NCBI GenBank assembly: GCA_001687465.1
Contig: LVLI01000233.1
Span: forward strand, 1 to 64,000
Direction of reading: 5' to 3'
Origin: Halocafeteria seosinensis
Taxonomy: Eukaryota; Sar; Bigyra; Bicosoecida
Length of the DNA: 64,000 nucleotides
The stretch's first letter is position 1; every line of letters begins with the position of its first letter. This document shows positions 36,701-46,710 of this stretch, piece after piece. The notes under the pieces were generated by a model, which searched no databases, had not been told where the DNA came from, and saw only the letters and a list, made by a program, of their open reading frames with translations. The position numbers and the translations under genes are program-made.

Positions 36701-36742
36701 ATGTAAATGCTGTCGATACTCTCTCCTGGCTCTTTCATTCAT
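30764..36742 (-). CDS. SFI1-like centrin-binding repeat protein with C-terminal zinc ribbon
   Basis: A single-exon frame of 1,992 residues. The first 470 residues are Arg- and Ser-rich and probably disordered. A hydrophobic helical domain near residues 480-620 (FVEYFLELCITKS, SLLWDG) follows. From about residue 850 to 1720 the protein is full of regularly spaced Trp/Leu/Phe-Arg units. Examples are FLFLRWKRYYYRR, LWHLWRVKVSRRKL, YSQWREYFALQRTALFSWREY, RCWRLWRIQQE and LILRAWKTHV. These are the hallmark of SFI1, which binds centrin along a long helix at centrosomes and spindle poles. After a basic linker, four cysteines (CNDC and CARC, 13 residues apart) near residue 1935 form a likely zinc ribbon. 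Human SFI1 is about 1,242 residues. Confidence 0.72.
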   Translation of the reverse strand: MNERARREYRQHLHIVPPFHTNERRRTDGQERGEYRPQSGRNSTRRASGTTTPPYTSTETKSVSDDGQQTAHVGQEQRSRNSRRSSGPLPRQRDSGRGEDSKEDVLESEPLELDIHAFLQMHRGSSSNAQTLVAQNAEHSSNEDGEDRLPEPQAPPVPSAPSSNMTPDSLDRSSPSETAITPHTVDDSSESLIGVRKASKGAEHQPQLVAANEYTGYTCQEIAEGTTSIRNASTIGILAETTNRSNIAERVVNDAGSRSQPQVTFARPPSSTGKPQQQCHMDVSLKDTRASLLRQDFSRKKLRSFREPKGPNDDLPSIGHGSRYFRRIRYSVAERKAKYAEDIEHRAQLTSQCWDAKTKSLKQYRGERRRMSADGHMQRSSVAVSPANTGIMLPPKKEVGIQEENLKTEAYNSEDRNFSCGSDLLCSIPRLTFILRSPETSPRHSRATLQFPYTPVSFATVGFGLGILEGPISYLEVLDEMTRGLWVPLQRFVEYFLELCITKSPYISLLWDGARHDLPARMLQDLELLQPQESVPSAICDMMRGVGKDERINIIDEALSIREGRDTHLANDYVFIAVVSYICWRYFLQVLEKEGRLTIQRIVKSIVNGTVLKFSLHNFADVEWLRDSSRTLSVFAGELHDQTDQVDNSENVSHEITSEEPESALVKSYRSLFVGEQEEGSFVAEDSARPEDVGKPDLVIRRDDFEWDLSAPSSELITKIICGITVRPHSSFGGFVRRETESSKQTLEQLRSVSHHSRFKDGRSDTRDISTLPFFSLLQEQSVDSAWYGSRVAAELGGGLLRKRRLTFVLRLLRRNSKLNQLRRTLISYSVESTSLKNSLCSFFKEHYSMRLGEFLLGMRAENLRRSFQARRQRMFLHRFREERRRRVSSSLKNTVAATFRRYTLASRAFRSLKSTLLLEKAERFYMAVSNMWSYYRSTYLFFGRWKKYKFRKCALRNSLSLLSERLMYSSSSISHFDGRVSEAWDHCKEYNLHGFACRVLGPVWKECTAQAQPAAGSDDAPPTMSPYQRESQVIVRGKRKALRVFLISARKSYRKSLIGGCRPFLKSGLSLAVYQTLWQVQRKYYFHYGCKDRSDILILPAWSPTFSRRSTLWCKYSSSFSFSKESDIISLSKNIEDMCPWHPSFVGWSSPDRYERQGIKISRALAESPSGPTSALLCDRDTVILCSLKLLDVQGLLFCENFENDSRPSWAIAASQDIPMNVVRTSAQRVYRLMETAAFSFAFVDADDIRIKIMESECFGSQEQTIRSIEETARITQLTTSPSITDSAIATSIKKARRRAFESWIYIYKLRRLEKVVLASQRYKLMQTAFGCLVRFYRFVHSSHELADRRNPTQLLRRVFNRFATVVTSRLLRQEETVAHFWRRSSLKRTLVNWKAFKEQTGAAKACNAEANKQWTTFLFLRWKRYYYRRQRKKHHLDSCRHGLARVHRTRLWHLWRVKVSRRKLLRRLFVTCLQARKEQRYSQWREYFALQRTALFSWREYTVQQHKVRQLQAAAYTAAAFYRVNRVSRCWRLWRIQQEIRLRKREATRRLLECLYTASTRRQEQIASLILRAWKTHVEQQNRLLKEFEQYWRYRRPLRGSMDALVVHWTQRKGLNRLIERRHGRMLSHAFERWKCDFLQRRFFRPQTMHYFLSLRYSLRCWVSFLHEVRQTDGSALLHMKAVSSRSRKQRVFRLWITCAVTKLTTRRLRLLKTKTAEEAAAAARKRQEWVVREDTARVARARILDQSSKGNITSAEEGRKLVKKKTTSKRRPVRKKKNTSGTEFARSTNNVAVFGKTGIQRSRSATAERRKVRFSRRKDFHSSEKPQRSKSVSYSPTDTRSAQERTRTNTTPTRQSSQPRSQMRQEGRRATAARLPGRTRPNTSRTGQHNAQFVTRFDSHKLPPYSTVANTDRKETRRRCSDPPHHSLRECNDCGLYVTGEKCARCGTNFLGSPTHLSLNVPPPPIQGRAFPAKGEVQVRFLQDYTQNQ

Positions 36743-37713
36743 ATTCCTCTCCTATAGCGTCTCAAATGCCCCCATATTTGCACCTAACGGCCGCGGAAGT
36801 TGATCCATGCAGAGCAATTTTGCAGCCACGCTAGTGGTGCATGCACACAGGGAGACACATATATAACAAATACCTATATATCAAATGTTGATAACATGCA
36901 GGAATGGAGTAAAACAATCAAATAGCAGGTGTACCGAGAGAAGACCTGGAACTTCACGCGGAATTCAAATACGTGAAGCTCAAGAAATCATTGCCTACCC
37001 GTAATGCAGTCAGTAGTACTCCAATTACTAGCTTTGAAATATGATTTCAATAGTGCTAACGTAAGGAGTACTAAGAAGACGCTGTACGAAAGGCTAGTGC
37101 GCAGTTTATGTTGGCTACGCAGAGACGTTGCTGCCGGCAGAAGTATGCAGGTCTATTGTCTATAGACGCAGGGGTTCCTACTGTTACTATTAAGGCAATG
37201 AGCAAACCGGGGCCGTGTAAGATGTTAGTGTATTACAGTGACTTGTCTCTGAATCTGAGGAGCCACATCAATGGCTCCCGTCTTCCATCCGTTCGGGACC
37301 ATTTATCTTGACCAGAATAACACGCACGTATCACGAGCATCGAGCTAAACTGGGCACATTGCTTACCATTGTCAACTACATTGTAGCATAGGTACATGAA
37401 GTATTGCCATCATTTCTATCACTCTTCCTTCCGAATTCCGAAATTAGGGCCGTAGAATTCCTATTTCATGGGCAGTTCACCGCTCAAAATTTCGATTCCT
37501 CTCCCACAAGATATAAGATTTCGATTCCTCAGGTTTGTTAGTACATATCCGAAATCCAAGCCACAAGAAATTCAACTCCTACACTTAAAGTCAAGAATAA
37601 AAGTATTAATTCTTCCTTAGTGCATAAACAAGCTGCGATTTAGCCATTAAATAATCGCTTTGGAAACGAAGTAACTCCTCGATTCCTCCAGTCTTTCAAA
37701 CTGATAGCGCACC
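36743..37713. promoter_or_regulatory. Long divergent intergenic region with GATTCCTC-like repeats
   Basis: About 970 bases between the SFI1-like start (minus) and the ankyrin-BTB start (plus), the longest gap in the window. Two copies of ATTTCGATTCCTC occur near 37488 and 37520, with related pieces near 37577 and 37681. No gene was recognised on either strand. Confidence 0.45.
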
Positions 37714-40700
37714 ATGGAGAAGCCCCCCACCCCAGTATTTAGTCCCATTGTATGTAAGAGTCTTTCTTTGATACGTTCTGGAACACTTCAGTCTATCAAT
37801 GAAATGCGAAGCTGTAAAAAGGTAAGCAACTGAACACAGAATAGCCTGTGTTGCCCCAAACACGAGAGAATTCCAATTCTTCTTTCTCTCTGTCCCTAGT
37901 CTGCAGACTTTAAAACTGTATCACTTCTTCATGGCGTGTCGTTCCGGAGATATTGAATCTGCTACGTATTGCCTGGATGCAAAGGTAGATGTCACTCACT
38001 GCTACAGGGAAGAAATCAATTCTACGGGGGTGACAATTGCCTTAAAGTACGGCAACATTCTTGTCGCGGAGCTCATTCTTCGATACGCTCTCGAAAGAGA
38101 ACCTGAGAATCTCCCCCAAGTCCTAAAACCTCATGATACCGAGCTATGGATTCATAGCTTGATTCGACTAGGAGCCATGGACCTCTTGTTTGCAGTCATT
38201 GTATACGGAGATCCGAAACTTAAACTACTATTGCTCCTCAGAGCATTTCATGCCTCCATTGCACACGGCAAGATCCCATGGGCACAAAGATTTATGAGAT
38301 ACTTGACACATTTGACCAAGGGCGCTCACCTCTCACTCGGCGAAACTGTGGCAGTGTCAACTACTGGCAAGAAAACTACCTCTCCGCATACTCCACATCC
38401 TCCTGATAATAAGCCCGAAGACCCGATCAACTTCACTGAGGCAACTGAAACCAAGGGGAGACCAACAACGGATTCAAATCGGAACTGCCAAGCATCTACT
38501 ACTACCGAGCCTCACAAGAAGATTGAACAAGTAACAGAGTTACTACGACGGAGATACCGAATACTCTCTTCGCCAAGCGAGAATCCTGCAGAGCAAGATA
38601 CCATCGAAAAAGACCTAGAGATGTTCAGCAAGCATTACTCCGACTGCGCACACTGTGTACCATACGTCGAAAGGGAACTAGAGGTTTCCCCTCGAGATCT
38701 CAAGAATCTAGCAGCTGAGCTTGCAGACGTCCCAATTAGTCTGATTGAACTGATCGGGCATCATACAACTCCATCTCTGAAGGAACGAATTATTGGAATA
38801 CCCCTACATAACTTCCCTAATTGTGTGGATTCAAAATTAAGAGGACCGCTCCACTGGTTGGCCATGAGTGGAGTGTCTAAGCCAATTCTGCACAACTTAC
38901 TCCGAAGCCTCCCATCTACTATCCTTCAAAGGGACCAGCGAGACTGTTGGAAGCGAACACCCGCTCATTACGCCGCTATGGGCGGGCATGATCACGTCAT
39001 ATCGGTATTTATGGAATACTACCCCTCTTGGGCAACCTCTCGAGACGCAGACGGGAATACTCCACTAACCACGGCGTGTCAGTACGGGCACATCCAATGC
39101 ATTCGCCCATTGTTAAAGAACTCGCATGTCTTCGGGAGCGAGAGGGCACAATCTTCTTGCTTGGAAGCAGCGACACTTCGAGGACACTACAATGTTGTCG
39201 AACAGCTCTGTACCGTTCTTCTTGGGAGCAAGCCTTTGAAAATTACCATTCTAAGCAAAGCATTGTTAGCTGCAACCAAAGCAGGATTTGAGAGAATAGC
39301 GCTGCTACTCCTGTCGAAACTGCAACTCCTGTCCGGTAAGAGGGAACTCCTGCAACAATTTGATTCCACCGAAAGAGCCGCACTACTGCATGATGCCACC
39401 CTATGGGGACTCACACGGGTTTTGGAGCAAATAATTACGAAAACAACCCAGGAGCACGTTAGTTTTCGAGATGACATGGGCTACACGTTAGTTCACCATG
39501 CCTGCATCCATCAACGTGTCGAAACGCTGGAGCTCCTTCTTAGCAGGAAGTGCCCATACAATGTCGGTGATAGAAATGGCGATACTCCTTTGCACTGGTC
39601 CTGTTACTCCGGAAGCGTTGAATGCGTAAAAGTCCTTATACAAGCCGGGGCAAATGTTCACGCACTGAACAGAGATAACGGTACACCCCTGCACTCAGCT
39701 GCAAACTGTGGCTCAGTGGAGATCTCAATGAGGCTGCTGGAGGCTGGGAGCGCCGTGGACGCTGTTATGGATGACGGCGGTTACCCGATTCATAACTGCG
39801 CATACGAGGATAATGCAGAGTTTGCCGCTCTATTGTTAAGGCACGGAGCGAGCCGTGAAGTCTCTAATTTGGAGAACAGGACACCTTTACACGATGCGGC
39901 ATCTACCGGTAGCTACCGAGCGCTGCGCGCTTTGCTTTCTCACGGACTTTGTGTTTTGTCGGCGGCAGAACGTAAACTGATTCGCAGAACTCTCCTAGCC
40001 TCCATGGCTAAGACAATCGGCGACTATACGGAGGACGAATGGATCTCGGTCTGTGACAGCATATCACAGAATATCAATTCTCTAAAAGCTGAAATTCTAA
40101 GGGACAGCAGTTTAAGAGAAACAATAGCGCTTTCTCCTGAGCTCCTATATAAACCGGTAAGGGACGCGTGCAGCCGGAATTCAGAACCCACCCGAGTAAG
40201 TGAGAACCTCCTCCAGATCGACGAGAACAGAATCCAGAAGTTGACGCGAGCTCTACTTCAGATAGACCGTATCCTCGTAGTCCATCCAATTAACGTCCGC
40301 GAAGTGGATGAGAGTAGCTCTACGGATGATATCGACGACCTGTGGTTAAGCTATCGTATTGCTTCGACAAATCGTTACGCATATATTTGTCAGCAGGACA
40401 GGGGCGGGGACACGGCTTTGCATTGGTCTCTCTCCAGCAACTCGAGCAAGTGTGCGAAATTGCTCTTGGAACATGATGCCGACGTGAATATCAGAAACTT
40501 AGACGGAGGGCAACCGATCCATGCTGCGGTGATAAATCACAGTGCTCAGTGCCTGCCACTATTGCTACAAGCTGGAGCTGATCCTAACGTTCTTTTCGAC
40601 CAGCCCGGACAGGGGATTGATCAGAACGACATTCCTGCCAGATATGGTGATTCGCCATTGCATATCGCCTGTCGGGATAAAGACATTCCTTGTGTTGCAC

Positions 40701-41536
40701 TACTCTTGCGAGGGGGCGCCAACCCGAGCATCGTAGATGCTCGAGGCCAAACAGCACTCCATGTTGCTTGCGAGTCTCGACACCTTGGAATCATTGAGTT
40801 GTTAATTCAACAGCATGTAGACCTTTCAGTGGTGGATCACGCCAACGTAACAGCTTTTGAAGTTTACATCGGAATTGAAGGAAAACGGCTCATCGAACAT
40901 GTTGAGGAACATTTACCCATAGCCTCAAGCTCCGGTTTCGAAGGCATTGCAAAATATCTAAACGATCCATCCTTCGTGGATCTAGAGTTGAGCTCCCCCG
41001 ACGGGACAGCGTTCCCTGTTCATCGAGTGATCCTCGCGTCACGATGTCAACCGTTTGAGGCAATGCTAAAATGTGGTCTTCAAGAGTCTTCGAAGGATAT
41101 TGTCAAAGTGTCGATGAAGGGTGCCGTATTACATTTGTTCCTGGCGTACATATACACTAATGATCTTCCCAGCACCACTGGGTTCTCATTCGAGACGCTG
41201 CTTTCGCTTCTCGAGTTTGCAGACCGTTATGGTGTAAGCGATCTTATTACGCTGTGCGTAAGGCGACTATCGGCGAAGATCAACGTGGAGACAGTACTGC
41301 CAATATATCGGATAGCTTGCCTATACGGGATCCAACCACTTCAACTGCTGTGCATAGCCAAGTTCATCACACCAGGCACGCAGGTTGAGCTAAGGAAGAA
41401 GCTGTCCTCCACAACAAAGAAAGTCGTCCAAGGGAAACTGGCTACAGACCATTTAGATGCATTGGTAAGCATTCAACTCTGCGATTCATCACTATGCTTC
41501 TTATCTCTCCAGAGTATCATCGATACAGGATATTGA
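37714..41536 (+). CDS. Ankyrin-repeat and BTB-domain protein
   Basis: Three exons: 37714-37821, 37907-41464 and 41513-41536, about 1,228 residues. The first intron uses the acceptor ending at 37906, which restores frame; the second (48 bases) is in frame, so retention would add only 16 residues. Many ankyrin repeats appear in two blocks. Examples are HALNRDNGTPLHSAANCG and LENRTPLHDAASTGSYRALRAL in the first block, and GDTALHWSLSSNSSKCAKLLLEHDAD in the second. A non-repeat, charged stretch separates them near 40030-40380. A BTB domain (PSFVDLELSS, VHRVILASRC, FLAYIYTNDLP) follows near residues 1010-1110. By family such proteins often serve as CUL3 adaptors, and that is inference. The N-terminal start ATG at 37714 opens a short exon. 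Confidence 0.85.
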
Positions 41537-42379
41537 ATTCACTAGTCCCGAGATTAGAACGCCAACTGAAAGCGTCAGTACGATTTCCTCGGCAGTCTCG
41601 GGGCAAAGTATCGGCTCCCCACCACTGGGGTATCGCTCTTCTCCAGGAGGGTTCGGAAGAAGTCACGTGTGCGCTGATGATTCGGGTACATTCGTAACAC
41701 CAGTAGTACTCCACTATAGTATCGCCCTGGCGAAACCAAACACCAGTTTCCGGCAAATAATGCAACTCTTTGCTCCCCTCATATTTGACTTGCTGAGCAA
41801 AGATTGGAGTCCGTTTTCCCAACGGGGTAGCACTGAAAATTAGATAGTAGAGAAAGTATGTCACAGCATTTTTCTATTAATGATAGCACGAAAGGCACGA
41901 GCTCGTTCAATGCAAGATGCTGCGCGCCAGTCTCATTTTCTGCCAGCTACCCTGGTCTGTCTATAATCCTTCCCCCGAAGAGCGCTATCATAGTACTGGC
42001 AATACTGTAGTCCATCCGCCCAGGTTCCATAGAGGATTCTCAGGAAATCCATAGAGTCGAACTCTAAAACTTCGTAGTTTTCGGTATTTCTGCCAGGCAC
42101 TTATTAAATAATCTTTACAATGGCAAGCTATTCCCATGTTGTATGTTAAGAACCTTGTTGATGTCGAAAGTGAATTGTAGTAGCAAATTGCTAGCAATCC
42201 ATGAAGTTGAATCACCTCTATGCGTTGGCGTTGGAAGTCCCAGGGACGACTTGCGTCTTGTCACTACCGTATGATGTACTGCTCGTCTCCCTCCAGCTAG
42301 CTATCAACGAATAGCAAACATGTGTTCCAATGAGATGTGAGGACTGTCGAAATTGTCTGTCTCTCCTACGTGATTTCAT
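41517..42379 (-). CDS. Probable spliced gene, function unknown, model incomplete
   Basis: Several minus-strand segments look coding. One reads DFLRILYGTWADGLQYCQYYDS (about 42050-41960) and ends with KDYRQTR before a GTAGCT donor. A later exon begins after an acceptor near 41839 and reads ATPLGKRTPIFAQQVKYEG, ending with SEPSWRRAIPQWWG and a stop at 41517. Another possible exon end near 41935-41890 reads ALNELVPFVLSLIEKCC. The frames could not all be joined, and the start is uncertain (ATG at 42379 is one option). No family was recognised. Its stop would overlap the ankyrin-BTB gene end. Confidence 0.4.
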
Positions 42380-42400
42380 ACACAAAGTGAATAATCCAGG

Positions 42401-43249
42401 ATGGAAGGCACACGGTCGGAGGAAGACAAACCGCGAGATCTCTACAACCGTGAGAAAATAAGGCTCACGCTGAGAGAGAACAAACTGCGCAGAGAAGCCC
42501 AGAGGAAGCTCCAAGATGAGGTGCTGAAGGAGTGCTCGTTTCAGCCAAATGCATCAGCTAGATCTTCTAGCGGCAGAACGCGAACCGCGCGCGCAGCCGC
42601 GGAATTGGAATCTCCTGATTTCGATTCGAGCAGTCGGTTCAATCAGTATATGTACGGTGGAAGTGGTTTCATCGTCGTTGGGAATAAGGATAAAGAGCTT
42701 TCCAGTACCATGCTCCGCTCAAATGAATGGCGTAAAAGACAGAGCTTTAGTTCTGTAAGAGTGCCATGGGATACTGGCGACGCTACAACAACCCATGGTC
42801 AAACAAACGGCCATAACTTAGGCGGAACCCATCGCTCACAGACCCACGAGAGGCTCTATAGACAGAAAACATGTACAGCAAGTAAGAGAGAATCCATCAC
42901 GCGAAAACAGAGGGAGCATCAATATAAAGACGAGGATTTCGAAACGCCGCAACCACTGGAGGAATCCGAAAATGGCAAACCGAAGCTGTCAGATTCTGGA
43001 AGAAGTGGCTCATCATCCCTACGCAGGTCTCCAACACATGAAAGATTATACCAGCAGAAGACTTTTTCGGCGCAGAAACGAGAGGACATCCTCAGGAAGC
43101 AGAGGGAACGAAGACGAAAGGCGTTGGAGGACAGCAAATCAGAATCGAAAGAGAATCTCTGTACAGTCGACCTTACCCAAGAAGAACTCAGCTCGCTCAT
43201 ACGATCCGTAGTACAAAACCTTACAGGCTCCGAAATTAAATTGCCGTAG
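42401..43249 (+). CDS. Basic protein with two internal repeats, function unknown
   Basis: A single-exon frame of 282 residues. The N-terminal third is charged and helical (LRENKLRREAQRKLQDEV, then KECSFQPNA). Two copies of a repeat beginning THERLYRQKT or THERLYQQKT and continuing to a RKQRE ending occur near residues 150-170 and 205-225. The C terminus is LTQEELSSLIRSVV. Short KE-CxFxPN motifs of this kind occur in cilium-associated proteins, but no family name is secure. It lies between the unresolved minus-strand gene and the histone cluster. Confidence 0.6.
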   Translation: MEGTRSEEDKPRDLYNREKIRLTLRENKLRREAQRKLQDEVLKECSFQPNASARSSSGRTRTARAAAELESPDFDSSSRFNQYMYGGSGFIVVGNKDKELSSTMLRSNEWRKRQSFSSVRVPWDTGDATTTHGQTNGHNLGGTHRSQTHERLYRQKTCTASKRESITRKQREHQYKDEDFETPQPLEESENGKPKLSDSGRSGSSSLRRSPTHERLYQQKTFSAQKREDILRKQRERRRKALEDSKSESKENLCTVDLTQEELSSLIRSVVQNLTGSEIKLP

Positions 43250-43478
43250 CAGTAGTAGCGTTGAACTATAGTAAGAGCTGTGAGTAGATCTAATGTTAAT
43301 GTTAACATCTACTCCTAATGTAGAAATTATACCATTGTGCAATACAAACTATGAAGCAATTAAATTTTGTTCGCGTTGCTGCGTCAATCTGTCGGTGGAA
43401 CAATGCCTGGTCAATTTGAATGTCTAACTAACCACTGGTCAAATAGCTCAGCAGAATTCGATGATCAAGTCAATAGGA

Positions 43479-43495
43479 GGTGTTTAAAAAACACC
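43479..43495 (-). promoter_or_regulatory. Histone H4 3' hairpin
   Basis: On the minus strand this reads GGTGTTTTTTAAACACC, a 17-base inverted repeat 58 bases after the H4 stop. It is the same element found after all four histone genes, so it is likely the mRNA 3' processing stem-loop. Confidence 0.8.
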
Positions 43496-43553
43496 GTTTT
43501 AGAGTTTCTTGAACTTGGTCCAAGTGCAAGTAGTTGTTGGATACTACAAGCAT

Positions 43554-44626
<1,073 letters not shown>

Positions 44627-44662
44627 GTTTGAATCCCAGCAATGGGTTTCTCACAACCAAAC

Positions 44663-44679
44663 GGTGTTTTTTAAACACC
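44663..44679 (+). promoter_or_regulatory. Histone H3 3' hairpin
   Basis: GGTGTTTTTTAAACACC begins 36 bases after the H3 stop, preceded by CAAAC and followed by ACC. It can pair as a 7-bp stem with a 3-base loop or a 6-bp stem with a 5-base loop. Confidence 0.85.
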
Positions 44680-44968
44680 ACCTTAAGATATGTTACCCTA
44701 CTGTACATGAATAGCATTCACTTAACATGTTTACATGCACAGGTCGATCATTTTTGATCCGGTATATCTTCCACTTCCTTAACTGAGCAGTAACCAACAT
44801 AACGGCTGTACACCGCAAACTACCGATTCCCGTTAAGAAGCATTTTCGGGTTAACCTTGTATAATAGGGTTAGATTAGGAATACTGAAATGGATTTTTGT
44901 CTTCTATGTACTGTTGCACGAAACTAATGAATCAGTAGTATAGTAATGACAGAAAGGGAATGGTAGGT
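44680..44968. other. Spacer between H3 and H2A 3' ends
   Basis: About 290 bases between the two convergent histone 3' hairpins. AT-rich, with no gene seen. Confidence 0.5.
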
Positions 44969-44985
44969 GGTGTTTAAAAAACACC
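44969..44985 (-). promoter_or_regulatory. Histone H2A 3' hairpin
   Basis: The same 17-base inverted repeat as after H3 and H4, on the minus strand, about 45 bases after the H2A stop. Confidence 0.85.
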
Positions 44986-45030
44986 GTTTGGGACGTCGCC
45001 TTCGGCAACGTAGGTAGACAAGTATAACAT

Positions 45031-45420
45031 TTACTTCTTGCCTTGTTTCTTCTTGGGGAGCAACACAGCGTGGATGTTCGGAAGGACACCACCGCTGGCG
45101 ATTGTTACTCCACTCAGAAGTTTGTTCAGCTCTTCGTCATTTCGGACAGCCAATTGGATGTGTCGAGGGATGATACGGGTCTTCTTGTTATCACGAGCAG
45201 CATTTCCAGCGAGCTCGAGAATCTCAGCAGCCAAGTATTCCAGAACAGCTGCCATGTAGACAGGAGCTCCGGCACCCACACGAGAGGCGATTCTCATCTT
45301 GCGGATGTAACGGGCGACACGACCGACAGGGAACTGAAGTCCTGCCTTGGCGCTGCGGGTGCTCCCGCTGCCCTTGGAGGTTTTGCCTTTGCCGCGGCCA
45401 CCTTTGCTTTTACCAGACAT
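45031..45420 (-). CDS. Histone H2A
   Basis: A 129-residue single-exon frame with the [12 protein letters not shown] motif, the acidic-patch region [16 protein letters not shown], and a tail ending in KKKQGKK. There is no SQ[E/D] motif at the C terminus, so it is not an H2A.X type. Divergently paired with H2B. Confidence 0.97.
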   Translation of the reverse strand: MSGKSKGGRGKGKTSKGSGSTRSAKAGLQFPVGRVARYIRKMRIASRVGAGAPVYMAAVLEYLAAEILELAGNAARDNKKTRIIPRHIQLAVRNDEELNKLLSGVTIASGGVLPNIHAVLLPKKKQGKK

Positions 45421-45719
45421 TTTGAGTAGGGATTAATTACGTAACTGAAGCACGAATTAAAAAACACAGGAACCGACTTTGTGGAGACGTTCTTGCCAAC
45501 CTTTGTTTCTTCATTATATCTAACATATCGTTGAGTTCCTCTGCTGAACACATTTGACGAGGGCTCCGTTCCGGATGCCCCAGTTGAAGCAGTCGGGACA
45601 GACGTGCGTCAACTGCTGCATCTGAAGCGCACCCTATTCTCCCACGGAAAGGCGGAAATGTTAACAAGTTCGAAACAAAATTAGTGAATGAAAAGCATTG
45701 AAAGGAACATCACCTGTGT
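45421..45719. promoter_or_regulatory. H2A-H2B divergent promoter
   Basis: About 300 bases between the ATGs of H2A (minus, 45420) and H2B. The H2B start ATG is at 45759, with an upstream in-frame ATG at 45720. No element was assigned. Confidence 0.5.
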
Positions 45720-45758
45720 TTGATTCAAGTAACAAGTTTTTCTTTAAACGAAACGAAA

Positions 45759-46130
45759 ATGGCAAAAACACCATCTAAGAAAGCCGCCAGCAAGGCTGGC
45801 AAAAAGGGAGCCGCTGCTGGAAAGAAGAAAAGCACCGGTAGCCGTAAGAAGCGAGTAGAAACGTACTCCACCTACATCTACCGTGTGTTGAAACAAATCC
45901 ACCCTGAAACCGGTATCTCCAAGAAGGCTATGAGCATCATGAACTCGTTCATCAACGATGTGTTCGAGAGACTGTGCAACGAAGCTGGCCGTCTTGCCCG
46001 TTACAACAGCAAGGCCACTCTTTCCAGCAGAGAAGTCCAGACCTCAGTTCGGTTGGTTCTCCCCGGTGAACTTGCCAAACACGCTGTCTCTGAAGGAACC
46101 AAAGCTGTGACTAAATTCACCTCCGCCTAA
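45759..46130 (+). CDS. Histone H2B
   Basis: The frame is open from an ATG at 45720, but [16 protein letters not shown] at 45759 is the natural start because it gives a 123-residue protein with a basic tail. The core contains [20 protein letters not shown] and LLP-type [10 protein letters not shown], typical of H2B. The tail is Ala/Lys/Gly-rich. Upstream codons ([13 protein letters not shown]) look like 5' leader. Confidence 0.96.
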   Translation: MAKTPSKKAASKAGKKGAAAGKKKSTGSRKKRVETYSTYIYRVLKQIHPETGISKKAMSIMNSFINDVFERLCNEAGRLARYNSKATLSSREVQTSVRLVLPGELAKHAVSEGTKAVTKFTSA

Positions 46131-46165
46131 GTTCCTTCGTCTGTCTTCAGACTGCGAACCCAAAC

Positions 46166-46182
46166 GGTGTTTATTAAACACC
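46166..46182 (+). promoter_or_regulatory. Histone H2B 3' hairpin
   Basis: GGTGTTTATTAAACACC, 35 bases after the H2B stop, preceded by CCCAAAC. It differs from the other three copies by one loop base. Confidence 0.85.
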
Positions 46183-46710
46183 ACCTAACCCATTTGAATC
46201 CGCAATTTCCTCGAATTTTCAAGAAGAATAAGCCACTGCTCTGCTTGTACTAATCTCGTAGTTATCGCTAGACGAACATAGTGATCACGACGAGAAGGGA
46301 TAGCAGAATTGTAGCCTATGTTATCACTCGGATTTGAAAGTCAGGCATCTGGTGCGAAATGACAGAGTACAATCGCACAACCACTAGAAGCTGTTCCACG
46401 TTTAGTCGATTATACCTCTGGAAGGAAGAAAAATGTTGTACCCGCACCTCCTGTGGCCCACTGGGCACGAGGTGAACTTCTGAAATTGACTTGAATATTA
46501 TTGACACCTAATAACTTTACCTAGTCGACGCGGTTTGTGAAGTTTCGGAACATTCACTTACTACAATCGTGTTATTATCAGCAACTGCTCAGTATCGACT
46601 GCCTGTTTCCCTTTTACATAAGTCACACACACACACCCTTATGATATGCTCAATGCGAACGATATGCATTTGCTGCGTATAACGAGGTTAACGGCAGCAG
46701 AGCCAACAGC
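46183..46710. other. Intergenic region with a short CA repeat
   Basis: About 530 bases. A CA dinucleotide run lies at about 46624-46636. A 63-codon minus-strand frame (46316-46507) has coding-like composition but no start fits its frame, so it is not called. Confidence 0.4.

Noticed and set aside
46316-46507. A 63-codon minus-strand frame between the histone H2B gene and the hypothetical gene.
   Set aside because: Composition is coding-like, but no start codon or splice pair fits its frame, and no family was recognised.
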